From contig CAJTDQ010000003.1 in assembly GCA_910574895.1 (NCBI GenBank), positions 124,001-188,000 of the forward strand: a DNA stretch of 64,000 bases, in the 5' to 3' direction. The position numbers and the translations under genes were made by a program. This stretch comes from Eubacteriaceae bacterium (GTDB lineage: Bacteria > Bacillota > Clostridia > Lachnospirales > Lachnospiraceae). This document shows, in pieces, positions 61,554 through 64,000 of the stretch (position 1 is the first letter of the stretch; each line of letters starts with the position of its first letter). The notes beneath the pieces are model-generated. The model was given only the letters and a program-made list of their open reading frames with translations. It searched no databases and was not told where the DNA came from.

Positions 61554-62333
61554 ATGAATTATATTAGATTATGTACAAAGCATTCAGATAAGCCTTATTA
61601 CATAAAAGAAGTAAATAAAAATATTTATTCAATCGAAGAGATTAGTTATTATTTGTACAATTATCTGTACTTGATTGATGACAAGTTTTTTAGTGAAGAG
61701 TTGATAGAATATATTGACAAGGAATTGGATCAGACTCACATTGCAGCAGGTATCAGACAGATTATTGCCAATGGTGGGGAACTTGGGGAAAAGATTGCAT
61801 TTGTAATTAAGAATTCAGAGTACTACACAGATAAACTGGCAGAAAAACTGGAAAATCATCTAGAGGCACTCTGTTCGAAAACGTCAGCAGAACGCTGGAA
61901 AGCAAAAGCAGATATTTTGATGGATACAGAAAAATATAATATGGCAATCAATTATTATAATAATATTCTCAGCAAGGCAATTAATAATGAACTGCCGGAG
62001 CGGTTTTATGGTGATGTTTATAATAATTTAGGTGTGGCATATGCCAGACTGTTTGAATATGAACAGGCAGCGGCAGCCTTTCGGTGTGCGTACCGGTTAA
62101 ATAAGGCGAACGAATCGCTGGAGTCAGTTATAATGTGTGATTTGCTGACAGATAATAACAAAAGATTAAGAATCGACCAGGATAAATACGGAGTGACAGA
62201 TACGATTATTAATCGCTTGCGGGCAGAAATTATCAAGTTAAAGGTGGAGATTCAGTCTGATTGGGATGAGGAAAAAGAGTCTGATTATATCAGAAAGTGT
62301 CAGAAGGAATATATTGTTGAGATTAATAGTTAA
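61554..62333 (+). CDS. TPR-containing protein of the DUF5717/DUF5716 operon
   Basis: This encodes 259 residues from the ATG at 61554 (GGAG upstream); an in-frame upstream ATG lacks a ribosome site. The N-terminal 110 residues are Tyr-rich and helical (SIEEISYYLYNYLYLIDDKF). Residues about 115-200 hold two or more TPR units (AERWKAKADILMDTEKYNMA and YNNLGVAYARLFEYEQAAAA). The C-terminus is a charged helix. It has no signal peptide. TPR proteins often bind Hsp70-type partners, consistent with the gene before it. Confidence 0.8.
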   Translation: MNYIRLCTKHSDKPYYIKEVNKNIYSIEEISYYLYNYLYLIDDKFFSEELIEYIDKELDQTHIAAGIRQIIANGGELGEKIAFVIKNSEYYTDKLAEKLENHLEALCSKTSAERWKAKADILMDTEKYNMAINYYNNILSKAINNELPERFYGDVYNNLGVAYARLFEYEQAAAAFRCAYRLNKANESLESVIMCDLLTDNNKRLRIDQDKYGVTDTIINRLRAEIIKLKVEIQSDWDEEKESDYIRKCQKEYIVEINS

Positions 62334-62453
62334 AAAATAGCATATTTGTGCGTTTGTTAGTAAAATAACAACATTCTTCATAATAATCATAAAAAGAGAT
62401 AAAACAGTGATACAATCTTTTGGAATAAAAATACAAAAGAGGAGTATCAAGGA

Positions 62454-64000
62454 ATGAAGAAATATTTTTATCAGAAAACAAAACAAATTTTTTCAGTATT
62501 ATTAGCGCTGGCAATTATTGCCAGCAATTTTAATGTTCAAGTGAATGCAAGGCAGGAACAAACAAATGTAGAAACAAAAAACATAAATACTGATAATGAA
62601 GGAAAAGCTGAACCAGTAGCAATTAAAGAATTGAAAAACGAACGGACAGTAGACAGCAATACATATTTGTTGAACAATGGAATGAAAAAGACTGTATATT
62701 ATTCAGATAACATCCGTTATGAAGAAGATGGAAAAGTAAAAGCATATAATCCTGAACTTGTAAAAATGGATGAATCAGATAAAGAAGAAGCAGGAAAGTC
62801 AAAAGTTATTTCAGACAGTAACACAGAAGCGTATAAGTATGTAAATGAAGCAGGAGATACAAAGCAGTATCTTCCAAAAACAATGAAAGAAGAAACCCCA
62901 GTATTATTAACAAATAATAAATACAGGGTATCTTTTGCACCGGTATCAGACGAAAAGATTCAGAAAGATACTATGTTTGAAAATAAAACAAGAGCAGTAG
63001 AGATAGAAAATCAGGAAGTAACCAATATAGTTACGGAGAAAAAAGAAGAGAAAAAAGTAAAAGCGAATTATGAGTATGCAAATAAAGATGTCTCATTATC
63101 ATATCAGTCATTAGAGCATGGACTCAAAGAAGACATAATACTAGAGAGTGTGCCAGATACAAACACTTTTTCTTTTGTGATGTCTGTAGAAAATATGATG
63201 GCAAGACTGGATGATGTTGGTGGTGGAATTACATTTATTGATGAAGACAAAGACAATATTATCGGTGGAATACCGGCACCTGTAATGCATGATGCAGGTG
63301 ATAAGGGATATAGTGAGGATGCATACTATGAGTTGGAACAATTGGAAAGTAAAAAGAAAAATGTAAATAAATATATTTTAAAAATTGTAGTAGATGAAAA
63401 CTATCTTAGAAGTAGTGAAAGAGTATATCCGGTAACAATTGATCCTTCTGTCACATGGAATGGAACTGGTGATTTGCCGGATGTATATGTGTTAAAGTCA
63501 AGTGGTGGAACAAATTATTTTTCCAGTGGAGTAAAGACTTTCTCTGTAGGAAAAGGAAGTCAGGGGCTTTTTAGAAGTTATATCCGTGCAATGGAATTAA
63601 CGAATAGAGTAACCAATAAATATGTTGAGAGTGCAAAATTAACTATTTATGAAAATGGGGCAAATACAAAAGGTGCAAAGATACAGATCAGACCGGCATT
63701 GGCTGATTTTAAGTGTAAGACTGTAACATGGAATAACCAGCCGGGTGGAACGAGTGCTGTGCTTGCTTCCTTTACAGCCAGTGGAACATCCGGAGCAAAG
63801 AAAGTAATTGATTTAACATCATGGGCAAGAAACGTTGCTAAGGGTTCAGGCGATGGAAATAAAAATTATGGTCTGTTATTCCGGCTCGAAAATGAAAGTG
63901 CATCATCTTATGTCAAATTTTATGGAGCCAGAAGTACAGATACAGCCAAAGTTCCGAAATTGGCAGTGACTTATTATGATGGACCAACGACTGCTTCTTC
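62454..64000 (+). CDS. Secreted DNRLRE-domain protein, N-terminal part (Rhs/WapA-like?)
   Basis: ATG at 62454 follows AAGAGGAG; the frame is open through the window end (515 codons seen). Residues 1-32 are a signal peptide (KK start, VLLALAIIASNF core, VNA before RQE). A charged region of about 300 residues ends with VYPVTIDPSVTW, the entry to DNRLRE-type domains. The domain itself follows, with VESAKLTIYENG, KTVTWNNQPG, IDLTSWARN and KFYGARSTDTAKVPKLAVTY. In Lachnospiraceae this arrangement is common at the start of very large Rhs/YD-repeat or wall-associated proteins with a toxin end; the missing part is needed to decide. Confidence 0.8.
   Translation, partial: MKKYFYQKTKQIFSVLLALAIIASNFNVQVNARQEQTNVETKNINTDNEGKAEPVAIKELKNERTVDSNTYLLNNGMKKTVYYSDNIRYEEDGKVKAYNPELVKMDESDKEEAGKSKVISDSNTEAYKYVNEAGDTKQYLPKTMKEETPVLLTNNKYRVSFAPVSDEKIQKDTMFENKTRAVEIENQEVTNIVTEKKEEKKVKANYEYANKDVSLSYQSLEHGLKEDIILESVPDTNTFSFVMSVENMMARLDDVGGGITFIDEDKDNIIGGIPAPVMHDAGDKGYSEDAYYELEQLESKKKNVNKYILKIVVDENYLRSSERVYPVTIDPSVTWNGTGDLPDVYVLKSSGGTNYFSSGVKTFSVGKGSQGLFRSYIRAMELTNRVTNKYVESAKLTIYENGANTKGAKIQIRPALADFKCKTVTWNNQPGGTSAVLASFTASGTSGAKKVIDLTSWARNVAKGSGDGNKNYGLLFRLENESASSYVKFYGARSTDTAKVPKLAVTYYDGPTTAS

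Overview
The window looks like a chromosomal segment of a low-GC Firmicute of the family Lachnospiraceae, probably a gut commensal. Three things suggest this: the A/T-rich codon use, the rho-rpmE-DUF1385-prmC-prfA order typical of Clostridia, and a DUF5717/DUF5716/TPR gene trio that I know only from Lachnospiraceae. I cannot name the genus. No rRNA, tRNA, CRISPR array, transposase or phage gene was seen.

Layout. 1-707 (minus): 5' part of a malic enzyme. 733-6124: rho, rpmE, a DUF1385 membrane protein, prmC and prfA; rho is bracketed by two copies of a palindromic intergenic repeat. 6319-13021: an apparent operon starting with a CpsB/C/D tyrosine-phosphatase, polymerisation-modulator and tyrosine-kinase module. 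It continues, without any glycosyltransferase, into a peptide-maturation-like cassette: nucleotidyltransferase, HPr-kinase-like P-loop protein, PqqD, S26-type peptidase and ABC exporter. 13112-16980: a small coiled-coil protein (minus), then glmM, a VanZ-like protein, hisC and mntP.

17403-43414: the dominant feature, a 23.8-kb uninterrupted gene for a 7,929-residue secreted surface protein. It has a signal peptide, about 5,000 residues of beta-rich stalk, about 16 SdrD-B-like repeats (four of them nearly identical 504-bp tandem units), then an IQTG motif, a membrane segment and a basic tail. It is followed by a membrane-anchored solute-binding-like protein and a class B sortase, which suggests one surface-display unit.

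43728-52406: clpB, an SGNH-like membrane protein, an ArsR/SmtB repressor with its operator and a His-rich Zn/Cd-type P-ATPase, a polysaccharide deacetylase, small membrane proteins, a DUF4250 protein, and a DUF2442 gene broken by one base in an A-run. 52407-53712: a hairpin-dense spacer and a Fic AMP-transferase-like gene. 53762-62333: citrate synthase (minus), rarA, then the DUF5717-DUF5716-TPR operon, an uncharacterised cytoplasmic module with an Hsp70-like (possibly inactive) partner. 62454-64000: start of a secreted DNRLRE-domain protein, perhaps an Rhs/WapA-type protein, cut by the window end.

The strongest candidates for undescribed biology are the giant adhesin/SBP/sortase locus, the CpsBCD-PqqD-HPrK-S26-ABC cassette, the DUF5717/5716/TPR operon, and the structured intergenic repeat. 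Function calls rest on motif recognition by eye; no database search was run.
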